A DNA stretch of 64,000 nucleotides from Paenibacillus sp. Root444D2 (GCF_001426375.1 NZ_LMEO01000050.1:608844-672843), one strand, 5' to 3'. Shown: positions 41,883 to 51,038, counted from the stretch's first letter. The notes: generated from the sequence alone by a model not told the origin. Numbers and translations are program-made.

Positions 41883-44168
41883 ATGAAGGAAGCTGCGCCG
41901 AGTATGGTGGTTCTGAAGGATATTGGCATGAACCGGGTAGAGTTGACCGGAGCCTATCATGTGAATGCATTCGAGAAGGAAATGGCTTATTTGGCGAGCT
42001 ATGATGCGGATCGTCTGCTAGTTGGTTTCCGTGAAGTGGCAGGTCTGCCGGCCAAGGCCCGGATCTATCCCGGATGGGAAAATACGGAGATCAGAGGCCA
42101 CACTTTAGGCCACTATCTTACCGCTTGTGCACAGGCTTATTCGCAGAATCAAAGCGCAGAACTGCTTGCTAAGCTGGAGTATATCGTGGCTGAATTGGCC
42201 GTCTGTCAGCTGGAAAGCGGATACATGTCGGCGTTTCCAGAGATGCTATTCGAGAATGTAGAGAATAGGAAGCCAGCCTGGGTTCCATGGTATACGATGC
42301 ACAAGATCATCGCAGGTCTGATCGATGTCTACGAATGGACACGAATCCAAACGGCCTATGACGTTGTCAATAAACTGGGGGATTGGGTAGCGTACCGCAC
42401 CTCCAAATGGTCCAAGGAATTGCAGGCTACCGTACTGGCTGTGGAATATGGCGGCATGAACGATTGCCTCTACGACCTGTTCAAATTGACGGGGAATAAA
42501 CGCCACTTGGAAGCGGCCCATCAGTTTGATGAGCTTAGCTTATTTGAGGCAATCTGGGAAGGCAAAGACATATTAAAAGGCAAACATGCCAACACAATGA
42601 TTCCCAAGTTCATAGGAGCCTTGAATCGCTATCTGACATTGGGAGAAAGCGAAGTGTTTTACCGGGAGGCTGCCGCAAGATTCTGGGATATGGTGGTATA
42701 TCACCACAGCTATATCACAGGCGGAAACAGTGAATCCGAGCATTTTGGCGAGCCTGATCTTCTGGATGCCAAACGCAGCGATATCACTTGCGAAACCTGC
42801 AACAGCTACAATATGCTGAAGCTGACGAGGGAGCTTTTCAAGCTAACTCAGGATGTCAGATACGCTGATTTTTACGAGACTACCTATGTGAACGCCATTC
42901 TGTCATCCCAGAATCCTGACACCGGGATGACGATGTATTTCCAGCCGATGGCAACAGGTTATTTCAAGGTTTACAGCTCGCCGTTCGAGCATTTTTGGTG
43001 CTGTACCGGCACGGGCATGGAAAGCTTCACGAAATTGAACGATAGCATCTATTTCCAACTGGACCAGCGGTTGTACGTGAATCAATATGTCAGCAGCCAG
43101 TTGGATTGGTCGGAACAGAAGGTGAAGATTATACAAACCACCGACCTTCCGTTCACCGATACGGTTCATTTGTCCGTTGAAACCACCGATCAGCAGGAGC
43201 AGTATTTGTCCATTTATCTGCGTGTGCCTTATTGGACTGCAGGCGAAATGGCGGTTGCTGTGAATGGCAAAACTGTTCAACCGCAGGTAAGCAATGGTTA
43301 TGCTTTAATCGAACGGGCTTGGAAGAACGGCGACACCGTTCATGTCCAAATCCCGATGAAAGCCACTTACTCCTCTTTGAGGGATGCGCCGCATGTGGTC
43401 GGATTTAAGTACGGTCCAGTGGTACTAAGCGCCGCATTGGGCAAAGACGATATGGTCGAGTCCAGGACAGGCGTTATCGTAAGTATTCCGACCAAGCGAA
43501 TGCTCGTGAAAGACTTTATCACCCCTCAAGGTATGAGTGTCCAGGAGTGGTTAGGCGGATTCGATCAGCATTTCGTTCGCAAGAACGGCGAATTAGCCTT
43601 TGTGCTCCAAAATACGGATGAGGACGATCATCTGGTCTTTACGCCTCACTATAAGCAGCATAATGAAAGATACGGGATTTATTGGAAATTGGTTGAGGTC
43701 GGTTCGGATGATTTACGGGAGCATCTGGATAAGAACCGTAAGGAGCAGCTCATCAGAGAGACTACGATTGACAGTGTGCAGGTGGGCAATGACCAATATG
43801 AGCTGGAGCATCAGGTCAAAGGCGAGCTTACGCATGCCGGTAGCTTTGAGGGGCTGAATGGCAGAAGAGCGGAGCCTGACGGGTGGTTCAGTTATGAATT
43901 GAAGGTATCGTCCGGACAAAAGAACGGTCTGTCGGTCACCTTCTTCTATTGGCTCAAGGACAGCAGCTTGGAAATCTGGATTGACGGGAAACTGTTGATA
44001 ACCGAGACCTCTCCGAATGAGAGAATTCGGGGTTTTTATGAGAAAATAATTGAAATCCCTGCGGATATGATTGCATCAGATCAAGAATCGGTTGTGGTCA
44101 AGTTTGTACCCATTGGAGGTTTGAATGGTATTTATGGCATTCTTAGATCCATAAAGCTTAGTTCATAA
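41883..44168 (+). CDS. GH127/GH146 beta-L-arabinofuranosidase
   Basis: The protein (761 residues from the chosen start) has an (alpha/alpha)6 barrel followed by beta-sandwich domains. The zinc-cysteine site of beta-L-arabinofuranosidases is intact: Glu and Cys in CETCNSYNMLKLTRELF and the Cys pair in HFWCCTGTGMESF, one of which is the nucleophile. GHTLGHYLTACAQAY and WVPWYTMHKIIAGLIDVY are also family marks. No signal peptide, so it acts on imported oligosaccharides and frees L-arabinose, which araBDA can use. I start at 41883, where ACGGAGGG lies 8 bases upstream; the 28 codons before it are unlike the family. A strong terminator follows. Confidence 0.9.
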   Translation: MKEAAPSMVVLKDIGMNRVELTGAYHVNAFEKEMAYLASYDADRLLVGFREVAGLPAKARIYPGWENTEIRGHTLGHYLTACAQAYSQNQSAELLAKLEYIVAELAVCQLESGYMSAFPEMLFENVENRKPAWVPWYTMHKIIAGLIDVYEWTRIQTAYDVVNKLGDWVAYRTSKWSKELQATVLAVEYGGMNDCLYDLFKLTGNKRHLEAAHQFDELSLFEAIWEGKDILKGKHANTMIPKFIGALNRYLTLGESEVFYREAAARFWDMVVYHHSYITGGNSESEHFGEPDLLDAKRSDITCETCNSYNMLKLTRELFKLTQDVRYADFYETTYVNAILSSQNPDTGMTMYFQPMATGYFKVYSSPFEHFWCCTGTGMESFTKLNDSIYFQLDQRLYVNQYVSSQLDWSEQKVKIIQTTDLPFTDTVHLSVETTDQQEQYLSIYLRVPYWTAGEMAVAVNGKTVQPQVSNGYALIERAWKNGDTVHVQIPMKATYSSLRDAPHVVGFKYGPVVLSAALGKDDMVESRTGVIVSIPTKRMLVKDFITPQGMSVQEWLGGFDQHFVRKNGELAFVLQNTDEDDHLVFTPHYKQHNERYGIYWKLVEVGSDDLREHLDKNRKEQLIRETTIDSVQVGNDQYELEHQVKGELTHAGSFEGLNGRRAEPDGWFSYELKVSSGQKNGLSVTFFYWLKDSSLEIWIDGKLLITETSPNERIRGFYEKIIEIPADMIASDQESVVVKFVPIGGLNGIYGILRSIKLSS

Positions 44169-44196
44169 ACCCTCTACGCAGGTTGTTCAGGAAATC

Positions 44197-44236
44197 AAAA
44201 AGAAGCAGCCGGACTGCTGCCGGTTTGCTTCTTTTT
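44197..44236 (+). terminator. Terminator of the GH127/GH146 gene
   Basis: AAAAAGAAGCA...CCGG pairs with CCGG...TGCTTCTTTTT. With A before and T after, it can serve both strands. Confidence 0.85.
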
Positions 44237-44418
44237 GGTTCTGTTCGTCTTAGAGAAGTACCAGCGAAGCTGAAACCACTCATCCTCCAATAAATCCCCC
44301 CGGATGGCAAGCCAAAATGAATTAATCTGCTCAATTATAAGATCGTGGATAACCCTTCAACAAGGTGCTTATGTTTCAATACTGTCAAAGCCTCGTAATA
44401 TTGGATTTTGAATCATCT

Positions 44419-45870
44419 TCATACGTTCCTCCCGTCGGAGAAAGATATACGCTTTGCAAAACCATTGATATCGAAATTCCCCTGAGACGGCTCAAGGATC
44501 AGTTGCTCATTTATCCTCAGATTGATGAAGCTGATCCCATCTACTAACCGTTCGGAATCAAAACCATAAATCCGGTTCGGATTGGTGTTCGCTCCTTTAT
44601 AGCTAATGTTCCGGAACGTAATATTTTCGATTCTTTGACCAGGCACAGGGTTGTAATCTTTGTTCCAAACAACACGAATGTCAACCAGTTGTCCCAACTC
44701 AAAATCCTCTACACGGATGTCATCATAGATCACGTTCCGTACCGTATTCTTGTCACCAGCGTTGATCGACAAGGCCCCCCAATAATTAGTCTGCGGTTCA
44801 TGATGCTCCAAGATATCGATATTTTCGAAAAGAATGTCTTCAATAACATCACCATCCCGATAATGATCTCCATGCGTCCCAATATTGAGCGGATGCGCGA
44901 CATCCGCCCAAAGCACTGAGTTGCGCACGCGGATATGACGTGTATCTCCATGGTAGTCCCATCTTGTCCCGTAAATCGCAATACAGTCATCGGAGGTACG
45001 AAGGAATACGTCATTGATCTCGATTTGGGTACTCGCCATGATATCGATGCCGTCAGACCAGCCTCGCGTGCTGAACGATTTAAAATTATCGATCCGTACA
45101 GCTTTTGATCGCTCGATATAAATGCTGTAATGCGGGGGATCCAGCAGAATGATACCTTCAACCGTGACATTCTTCGAGAAGATAATTCGAACGCCTCGAA
45201 AAGCGGAAAATCGATGAAAGTCGGCCAAATACAAGATACCTCTTCCGCGTATTACGATATTTTCAACCGTGTCACATACAAGTGATCCGACAACAATCGC
45301 TCCCCCAGCAATATAAACCGTTGTACCGGATGGAATACGCATGATCGTTTCCTCCAAATAGTGCATACCAGGGGCAAAATAGATCACCTTCGGTAACTGG
45401 CCGGTTGTGTTAATCGGCGTCGCCACAAGCCGGTAAATATCTTCCATCCGGTGAATAGCAGGATTAAGCAAGAGTACGTCGGGGTCATTTGGTTTCGGCG
45501 CCTGTTCTTCGAGCGGGCTGGCAAACAGATGTAGATTATGGAAACGCTCGCCGTTTACCTCGATTGACAGCTTGTGCGGGCGGTCCAGAGTAAAAGCAAT
45601 ACGATTCCCTTCACACACAAAAGGAATGGCAATTGAAAGCGGACGAATGACTACCTGCTTTACGGTTTGTTTTCTGCATTCAACCTCCACCTCAACGCTA
45701 CCTTCCATATCGAAATAAACCATAGATGCCTTGCGTACTTGATGCATATCAACCTTCACTTCATACTCAAACAAATCATGCCACTCTTCGCCTGGAATAC
45801 GGACGCGTACTTGAAAGTCGTCGCGACCCACCGCTCCTTTTGGTGCTTCATAAATGATCAAATCGTTCAT
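44419..45870 (-). CDS. Intracellular beta-helix glycoside hydrolase (GH28/GH49-like)
   Basis: The 483-residue protein has no signal peptide. An N-terminal Ig-like domain (FQVRVRIPGEEWHDLFEYEVKVDMHQ) leads into a right-handed beta-helix with WSDGIDIMAS, TSDDCIAIYGTR and AHPLNIGTHGDHY, the same catalytic-type positions as in the secreted 1320-residue protein (29349-33311). It seems to be an intracellular partner of that enzyme, working on imported fragments. A good cre-like site lies about 47 bases upstream. GGAGG lies before the ATG. The truncated permease gene lies directly upstream. Confidence 0.85.
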   Translation of the reverse strand: MNDLIIYEAPKGAVGRDDFQVRVRIPGEEWHDLFEYEVKVDMHQVRKASMVYFDMEGSVEVEVECRKQTVKQVVIRPLSIAIPFVCEGNRIAFTLDRPHKLSIEVNGERFHNLHLFASPLEEQAPKPNDPDVLLLNPAIHRMEDIYRLVATPINTTGQLPKVIYFAPGMHYLEETIMRIPSGTTVYIAGGAIVVGSLVCDTVENIVIRGRGILYLADFHRFSAFRGVRIIFSKNVTVEGIILLDPPHYSIYIERSKAVRIDNFKSFSTRGWSDGIDIMASTQIEINDVFLRTSDDCIAIYGTRWDYHGDTRHIRVRNSVLWADVAHPLNIGTHGDHYRDGDVIEDILFENIDILEHHEPQTNYWGALSINAGDKNTVRNVIYDDIRVEDFELGQLVDIRVVWNKDYNPVPGQRIENITFRNISYKGANTNPNRIYGFDSERLVDGISFINLRINEQLILEPSQGNFDINGFAKRISFSDGRNV

Positions 45871-45916
45871 ATAGCCTCCAGATATCCATTAATCTTTAAT
45901 TTGCGCAATGACTGAC

Positions 45917-45930
45917 AGCAAGCGCTTCCA
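45917..45930 (-). promoter_or_regulatory. CcpA (cre) site upstream of the intracellular beta-helix gene
   Basis: On the minus strand TGGAAGCGCTTGCT matches the cre consensus TGNAANCGNWNNCW at every position. It lies 47 bases before the ATG. Confidence 0.65.
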
Positions 45931-45977
45931 CAAAAATGTATCTTAACCGCTTTCATTATGGTTTATAACATATTTTA

Positions 45978-46193
45978 TCAACGCGGTTGTGGATGGACTA
46001 TCCTAATTTCACAAGATTCCTTAATCGCGACCTGACTTTCATCGCTGAGAGAATCCGATAGTACGAGAACAAATGGCAGTAAACAAACGATGGCAAAGAA
46101 CGAAATTATCGTGACAGCGATCACATTAAAAATTTTGGTACCTGTATCCTGCTGTATCGTATTTTTTTGCTTTTTCATGGATAATTCAGCCAT
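45978..46193 (-). pseudogene. Truncated LplC-type sugar permease
   Basis: The 71 residues start like an LplC permease (KIFNVIAVTIISFFAIVCLLPFVLVLSDSLSDESQVAIK: first membrane segment and the conserved S.S....V). They then break into unrelated sequence about 15 codons before the stop. All other membrane segments and the EAA loop are missing. It follows an intact LplB gene after 32 bases. The missing second permease and binding protein mean this transporter cannot work by itself. Confidence 0.8.
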
Positions 46194-46225
46194 AATAAGC
46201 TCCTTTCATCTGAAAAAATAACTAG

Positions 46226-47194
46226 TTAGAAAAGCGCATTTTCGTTATCTGCTTTTTTCACAATATAATTAACAGTCAAGATTACAAATAAGCCAAATAC
46301 CGATTGAAACAATCCAGCAGCTGTACCTAAGCCCATACTAAAGTTGACGGTAAGTGAGCGGTATACGTAAGTATCAATAATATCCGTTGCATTCAACAAG
46401 AACCCATTTTGCCCAATAATATTCCAGAATAAGTCAAATTGCCCACGCATGATGCCCCCTAATGAGAAGAGTAGCAGTACGATAACGGTTGGTTTGAGCA
46501 GTGGCAATGTAATATGAATGATTCGTTGCCACTTGGAAGCACCGTCCACATAAGCGGCCTCGTAAATGCTTTCATCGATCCCCATGATGGATGCCAAGTA
46601 AATAACGCTCCCATAACCTAAGCCCTTCCAAATCTCGACGGCAACGATAATGAACGGCCATACCGCTGGTGTAGCATAAAAGTCAAACTTTTCAAAACCC
46701 ATTGCCTTGAAAGCGCTGTTAATTACACCAAAATCGTAGTTGAAGAGGTTATAGACAATGGAGCTAATAATAACCATGGAAACGAAATATGGCATAAACA
46801 TCAGTGTCTGTGAAGTCTTAACAAACTTCTTATAGGTAAGCTCTCGGAGAAGAATAGCGACAGACATTTGAAAAAAAGTGTTCAATCCAATAAAAGCAAT
46901 ATTGTAAAGAATTGTGTTTTTCGTTAGTTTCCAAATAATGGAACTAAAACCACCTTGGAACAAAAACTCAAAGTTTTTGAACCAAACAAACTTACTTGCA
47001 ATTCCCTTGCTAAAATCATAGTCCACAAAGGCATAATAGACACCAAACATCGGTAGGTATGCAAATAGAATAAAGAATACGATCATAGGCGTTAACATGA
47101 AATAGTACGTTTTATGTTCTCTAAAATCCGAGAATAGTTTTTTCTTGGTTCTTTGCTTTGTTTGCGTTTGCACTGTTATGATAGCTTCTGACAT
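46226..47194 (-). CDS. Sugar ABC transporter permease, LplB type (partner damaged)
   Basis: The 322-residue protein is intact: a basic start, YYFMLTPMIVFFILFAYLPMFGVYYAFVDYDF, six membrane segments, and an EAA loop YEAAYVDGASKWQRIIHITLPLL. It is a paralogue of the permease at 36060-37019. Its LplC partner is cut short after 71 codons and no binding-protein gene follows, so it is probably non-functional unless it pairs with the intact LplC at 35191-36060. A conserved 37-bp element lies 47 bases upstream. GGAGAGGAG precedes the ATG. Confidence 0.88.
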   Translation of the reverse strand: MSEAIITVQTQTKQRTKKKLFSDFREHKTYYFMLTPMIVFFILFAYLPMFGVYYAFVDYDFSKGIASKFVWFKNFEFLFQGGFSSIIWKLTKNTILYNIAFIGLNTFFQMSVAILLRELTYKKFVKTSQTLMFMPYFVSMVIISSIVYNLFNYDFGVINSAFKAMGFEKFDFYATPAVWPFIIVAVEIWKGLGYGSVIYLASIMGIDESIYEAAYVDGASKWQRIIHITLPLLKPTVIVLLLFSLGGIMRGQFDLFWNIIGQNGFLLNATDIIDTYVYRSLTVNFSMGLGTAAGLFQSVFGLFVILTVNYIVKKADNENALF

Positions 47195-47240
47195 AAGATC
47201 TCCTCTCCTTCTGAATTCATCTTAACAAAGGTAATGTTCA

Positions 47241-47278
47241 ACGCATATATCACTTTTCCATGATTCCTTGTACTTTTT
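47241..47278 (-). promoter_or_regulatory. Conserved upstream element, copy 2
   Basis: It matches 21715-21752 at 32 of 37 positions and lies 47 bases before the LplB start. It probably contains a regulator site or a promoter of the old transporter operon. A weaker likeness (AAAAATACAAGAAT on the minus strand, about 37101-37115) lies upstream of the intact transporter operon. Confidence 0.55.
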
Positions 47279-47315
47279 AAAGCGCATACATTAATTGTTA
47301 GACGCTTTCTTTTAG

Positions 47316-47372
47316 ACACAGAAATGGCCCATTTGCAATTCCGAAGAAATTGCAAATGGGCCATTTCTGTGT
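47316..47372. repeat. Perfect 25-bp palindrome with 7-base loop
   Basis: The arms at 47316-47340 and 47348-47372 are exactly complementary over 25 bases, from ACACAGAAATGG outward in each direction, around CCGAAGA. There is no T-run on either side, so it is not a normal terminator. It lies between the permease promoter and a GH95 relic, and looks like a scar or a mobile-element end. Confidence 0.9.
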
Positions 47373-47386
47373 TTGAAGCTAATCAT

Positions 47387-47460
47387 CGCTGCGCTAACAG
47401 CGTGGCACTTATCCCCAATCAAGAATTTCTGTTCGGGAGAGGTCGAAAACGAAGTTATGA
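47387..47460 (-). pseudogene. Relic of a GH95 gene, internal segment
   Basis: The minus strand reads ITSFSTSPEQKFLIGDKC then HAVSAAM. This matches the catalytic-acid segment of the GH95 at 23912-26290 (ITSPSTSPELKFRVGDKC, HSVSAS) at most positions, and more closely than the neighbouring GH95 at 47583-49946. The surrounding sequence no longer aligns. It is the remains of a third GH95 copy. Confidence 0.65.
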
Positions 47461-47582
47461 AATCTGTACATTTCAGCCCCGCCAGAAATTGAAAACGTTC
47501 ACTAATTCCATTATGCTGTCGGATTTAGCTCCGGTCTTTAGACCTCTTCGGAAATTGTTGTTTTAGAAATGCCGCGGGTTTG

Positions 47583-49946
47583 CTATGAAGGCTTAACCTT
47601 ATAAATAAACCCGGGCTCCGTATCGAAAGCAATCGTCCCGCATGCGTTGCTTTCGAACTGGGCGGTTCTGCCGTCCGCTTCCACCTTCAGCGGAACCGAT
47701 GCCGTAACACAGCAAGGACCGCCGAGAAGCGAACGAATCTCTGCCTTTACGAGCGCGTTGTTCTCCCAGGCAAGGCCGATCTCAAAGCCCCCTCTTGCTC
47801 GAAGTCCTTTGACTGAGCCGGTTTCCCATGCATTTGGAAGAGCAGGCAGCAGACGGATGGCACCGGTATGAGACTGCATCAGCATTTCGGCTACACCGGC
47901 CGTTAAGCCGAAATTTCCGTCGATCTGAAACGGCGGATGCGCGCCGAATAGGTTCGGATAAACGCCGCCGCCTGTGACGCTGCCCACATCGGTGTGAACG
48001 AGATTCAGCACGTTCCCGATTAGCTGCAAGGTGCGGTTTCCGTCGCCGAATCGTGCCCACAGGCTGATTTTCCACGCGAGGCTCCAGCCAGTGCCGATAT
48101 CGCTGCGCCGTTCGAGCGAGCGCTGGGCCGCTTCGAATAGCTCCGGCGTAGCCTCCGCGGTCAACTGACAGCCGGGATAAACGCCGAACAGATGCGACAC
48201 ATGGCGATGCTGCACATCCTGATCCTCGAAATCAAGAAACCATTCCTGAAGCTGACCGTATTTGCCGATCTGATACGGAAGCAGCCTAGACCTAGCCTCC
48301 GCCAGCTCCTCCCGGAAGCTATCGTCCATTCCAAGTATATTCGCCGCCTTGATGCAGTTCGTGAACAAGTCCCAGATCAGTGCATGATCCATCGTCGCCC
48401 CTTTGCTGACGGCAGCCATTTGGCCGTTCGGCAATACAAACTTATGCTCGGGGGAGGTGGATGGCGATGTGGCCAGCCGACCGTCCGGTTCCTCCTGCAG
48501 CCAATCCAGGCAGAAGAGAGCCGCTTCCTTCATAATCGGATAAGCGTTGTCACGAAGGAACGACGTATCTCCACCGAATGCATAATGCTCCCACAGATGC
48601 TGGCTTAGCCAAGGACTGGCCATGAACCAACTCGCCCAAACGGGGTCCCCGTTGCCGAAGTCTCCTACCGGCGCGGAATGGCACCAGATATCGCTGTTGT
48701 GATGCGCGACCCATCCTCGGGCGCCATAATTGATGCGCGCGGTTTCCGCCCCCGACTTGGCCAAATTGCCGATGAAATCAAGCAACGGCCCATGGCATTC
48801 AGCCAAGTTGCACGTCTCCGCGAGCCAATAATTCATTTCCGCGTTTATATTTAACGTATAATTGCTGCTCCAGGGCGGCCGTATTTCCTTATTCCAAATT
48901 CCCTGTAAATTCGCCGCCTGCGTGCCGGGCCGGGAACTCGCGATCAGCAGGTACCTGCCGAATTGAAACAGGAGTTCCACCAGTTTCTTGTCCTTCGCTC
49001 CGTATTCGGCAACGCGTATATCTGTCGGTACGTCGCCCGGAATGTCGGATGGCCCCAAATCAAGGATAACTCGATCGTATAAAACGCGATAATCGGCAAT
49101 GTGAGAGGCATAAAGCTTTGAATAGGTCTTATTAAGAGCCGCGTTCAAGTGTCTCTCTGCGATTGGGGAAGGGTCGACACCCTCCGTTGCCGGATTACGG
49201 TCAAAACCATGAAAGCTTGTTGCTGCGCTGAAAATGATGGTCGCGCTCGTAGCAGATTCGACATGCAGTCCGTCATGATCGGCATAGGTGCGGCCATCTT
49301 CGGTCCGAATAGCGAGCCTTCCATCGAAGCGTGTGCCGGATTCGCCATAGCGAATCGGATTGTTGGTCTGATAGTAATTCGGGTCTACATGGACCGGAGC
49401 CCTACCTCTCATCACGATGCGTTCGCCCTCGGGACCGGTTTGATGCCGGAGCGGACTCCATAGCTTGGCCGTAAAGTTCAGCATGCCAGGACGGTCAGCC
49501 TCGATCCGCATAACAAGAGTTTGATCCGGGAAGGAAATGAAGCAGGTTCGGGTGTATGTGACTTCGCCGATCCTATACCGAACCGATGCGGACGCCGTCT
49601 CCAGATCCAGCAAACGTTCGTACTGTGTGGCATTATCGCCGTGATAAAAGTGTACGGTCAAATCCCCCAAAGGCATATATGATTGCGTATAAGGACCCAT
49701 CGCTTTTTGGCAAAGAGCGTCCGCTTCCTCATAATTCCCTTCGTTAATTAGACGGCGAATTTCAGGAAGCGCCTTCTGGGCGTTCGGGTTCGTCCCGTCC
49801 TTCGGTTCCCCCGACCATAGAGTATCCTCATTCAGCTGCAAGCGTTCGGTCTCAATCCCTCCGAATACCATCGCTCCGATACGGCCGTTTCCTAACGGAA
49901 GCGCCTCTGTCCAATAGGATGCAGGTTTCGTGTAATTCAGCTTCAA
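47583..49946 (-). CDS. GH95 alpha-L-fucosidase or alpha-L-galactosidase, second copy
   Basis: The 787-residue intracellular protein keeps the GH95 motifs: WTEALPLGNGRIGAMVFGG, NLQGIWNKEIRPPWSSNYTLNINAEMNYWLAE (catalytic Asn pair), ATSPSTSPEHKF (acid Glu), and PPFQIDGNFGLTAGVAEML. It shares the overall plan with the copy at 23912-26290 but differs in many loops, so it may act on a different linkage or on L-galactose. The start is TTG with GAGGAG 7 bases upstream. It stands alone, with GH95 scraps on both sides (47387-47460 and about 50435-50475). Confidence 0.92.
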   Translation of the reverse strand: MKLNYTKPASYWTEALPLGNGRIGAMVFGGIETERLQLNEDTLWSGEPKDGTNPNAQKALPEIRRLINEGNYEEADALCQKAMGPYTQSYMPLGDLTVHFYHGDNATQYERLLDLETASASVRYRIGEVTYTRTCFISFPDQTLVMRIEADRPGMLNFTAKLWSPLRHQTGPEGERIVMRGRAPVHVDPNYYQTNNPIRYGESGTRFDGRLAIRTEDGRTYADHDGLHVESATSATIIFSAATSFHGFDRNPATEGVDPSPIAERHLNAALNKTYSKLYASHIADYRVLYDRVILDLGPSDIPGDVPTDIRVAEYGAKDKKLVELLFQFGRYLLIASSRPGTQAANLQGIWNKEIRPPWSSNYTLNINAEMNYWLAETCNLAECHGPLLDFIGNLAKSGAETARINYGARGWVAHHNSDIWCHSAPVGDFGNGDPVWASWFMASPWLSQHLWEHYAFGGDTSFLRDNAYPIMKEAALFCLDWLQEEPDGRLATSPSTSPEHKFVLPNGQMAAVSKGATMDHALIWDLFTNCIKAANILGMDDSFREELAEARSRLLPYQIGKYGQLQEWFLDFEDQDVQHRHVSHLFGVYPGCQLTAEATPELFEAAQRSLERRSDIGTGWSLAWKISLWARFGDGNRTLQLIGNVLNLVHTDVGSVTGGGVYPNLFGAHPPFQIDGNFGLTAGVAEMLMQSHTGAIRLLPALPNAWETGSVKGLRARGGFEIGLAWENNALVKAEIRSLLGGPCCVTASVPLKVEADGRTAQFESNACGTIAFDTEPGFIYKVKPS

Positions 49947-50826
49947 ATGATTCGCTCCTCTTCACAAAAAAGTTGCCGCTAACTCCTTCCATACAGAGCC
50001 TGTAGCGGTACATACTTCAATTTATTCTCCACCGTACTTCCTCATAGTGTTCGAGCAAGATATCGCGGGGCACCTCCGTTAATATGTTAAGAAAAAAAGC
50101 CTCAAAGAGCCATTATCTTCTGACCCCTCCATGCAATCTTTATTTTAACATTATATTTTATTCATCCTATATCGTAATCTAGCATTGATATACTGTTTTT
50201 TGATATTTACATATATTCAACCCTCTAAACGCCCAATCCCACGCTCAATTCTCTGTAAGACAGCTTCAGAAGGAAGTCAATTTCCCCTCTAAGCTGGAAT
50301 CCTCAACCACTGACTCTTTTCCTGAGAGAATTCCCCCAAGGACAGGTCTCGCATCCCCTTCCGTAACTTCATTCTGAAAAAAGAAGAGGTTTCCCCCAGT
50401 CATTTTCGATGACTCGCGAATCGCCTTAGCCTTACAGAATACCATTGCGCCAAGCCTTTCGTTCCCGGTTGATAATAATTAGTATTATTAAACCTATCAT
50501 TTAAATAATTTAAAAATGATGATAGTGTTATTTCTACTTTTGAATCTCTAAAGTCAAATCCACATTTACAAAATAATAACCTTTGTCTATATGGATTAAA
50601 GTTTCCTTTTACTTACTCTCAATAAAACACTCAACTTTTGTAAATCAAGCTCTTCTTCAGGTATTAGCACATTATTAAATTAATTGTATTGTTGAAAACC
50701 CGCGCGGCGATATAAAATCTTAGAATCTGGTTCACAGTTTTTTTGAAACAAAAACTACAATAAATTTCGAAACATTTACAGTTAAGTTAATTATGAAAAT
50801 AATAAAAAAACAAAAAAAACAAAAAA
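49947..50826. other. Gene-free stretch with coding scraps
   Basis: About 880 bases without an intact gene. Minus-strand scraps can be read: TGNERLGAMVF at about 50435-50475, which looks like the N-terminus of a GH95; a run VTEGDARPVLGGILSG at about 50330-50390 ending near 50228 with RIERGIGRLEG; and IPEEELDLQKLSVLLRVSKR near 50605-50665. Only the first is recognisable. The right part is A/T-rich and leads into repeat D2. Confidence 0.45.
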
Positions 50827-50965
50827 TGTGATATTCCATAATTAATTAGAAAACGGAGCCCGCAAACCCGTGGCGCTCCGTTTTTGTTGTTCCAGAATTC
50901 ATTAAAATTTGAAGTAAACCGCGGCAAAATTGGCGGTTTGTTGCAGAATTAGTTAGAAAAATATT
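50827..50965 (+). repeat. Dispersed repeat, copy D2
   Basis: It starts TGTGATATTCCATAATTAAT, then ACGGAGC...GCTCCGT hairpin with T-run, TTCCAGAATTCATTAAAA and finally GTTTGTTGCAGAATTAGTTA. Same orientation as D1 and D3, and closest to D3 in the first 70 bases. A gene scrap lies on the left and the frameshifted secreted-protein remnant on the right. Confidence 0.85.
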
Positions 50966-51038
50966 CTAGACTTTTAACTGCACTTGCATAAATATACATT
51001 CATTTCTAACGAATTTTAGTATTAAATATTTTATTTCA

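Noticed and set aside
45945..45958. Another cre site (ATGAAAGCGGTTAA on the minus strand)
   Set aside because: It lacks the required C near the 3' end of the consensus and sits beside a better site at 45917-45930.
47176..47566. Two mirror-image short frames starting MAHLQF
   Set aside because: Both arise from the perfect palindrome at 47316-47372 read on opposite strands; neither has a ribosome site or family.
49947..50700. Further gene relics (EVPRDILLEHYEEVRWRIN near 50040-50100; IPEEELDLQKLSVLLRVSKR near 50605-50665)
   Set aside because: They read like protein ends but are too short to assign, so they are mentioned only in the gene-free stretch entry.
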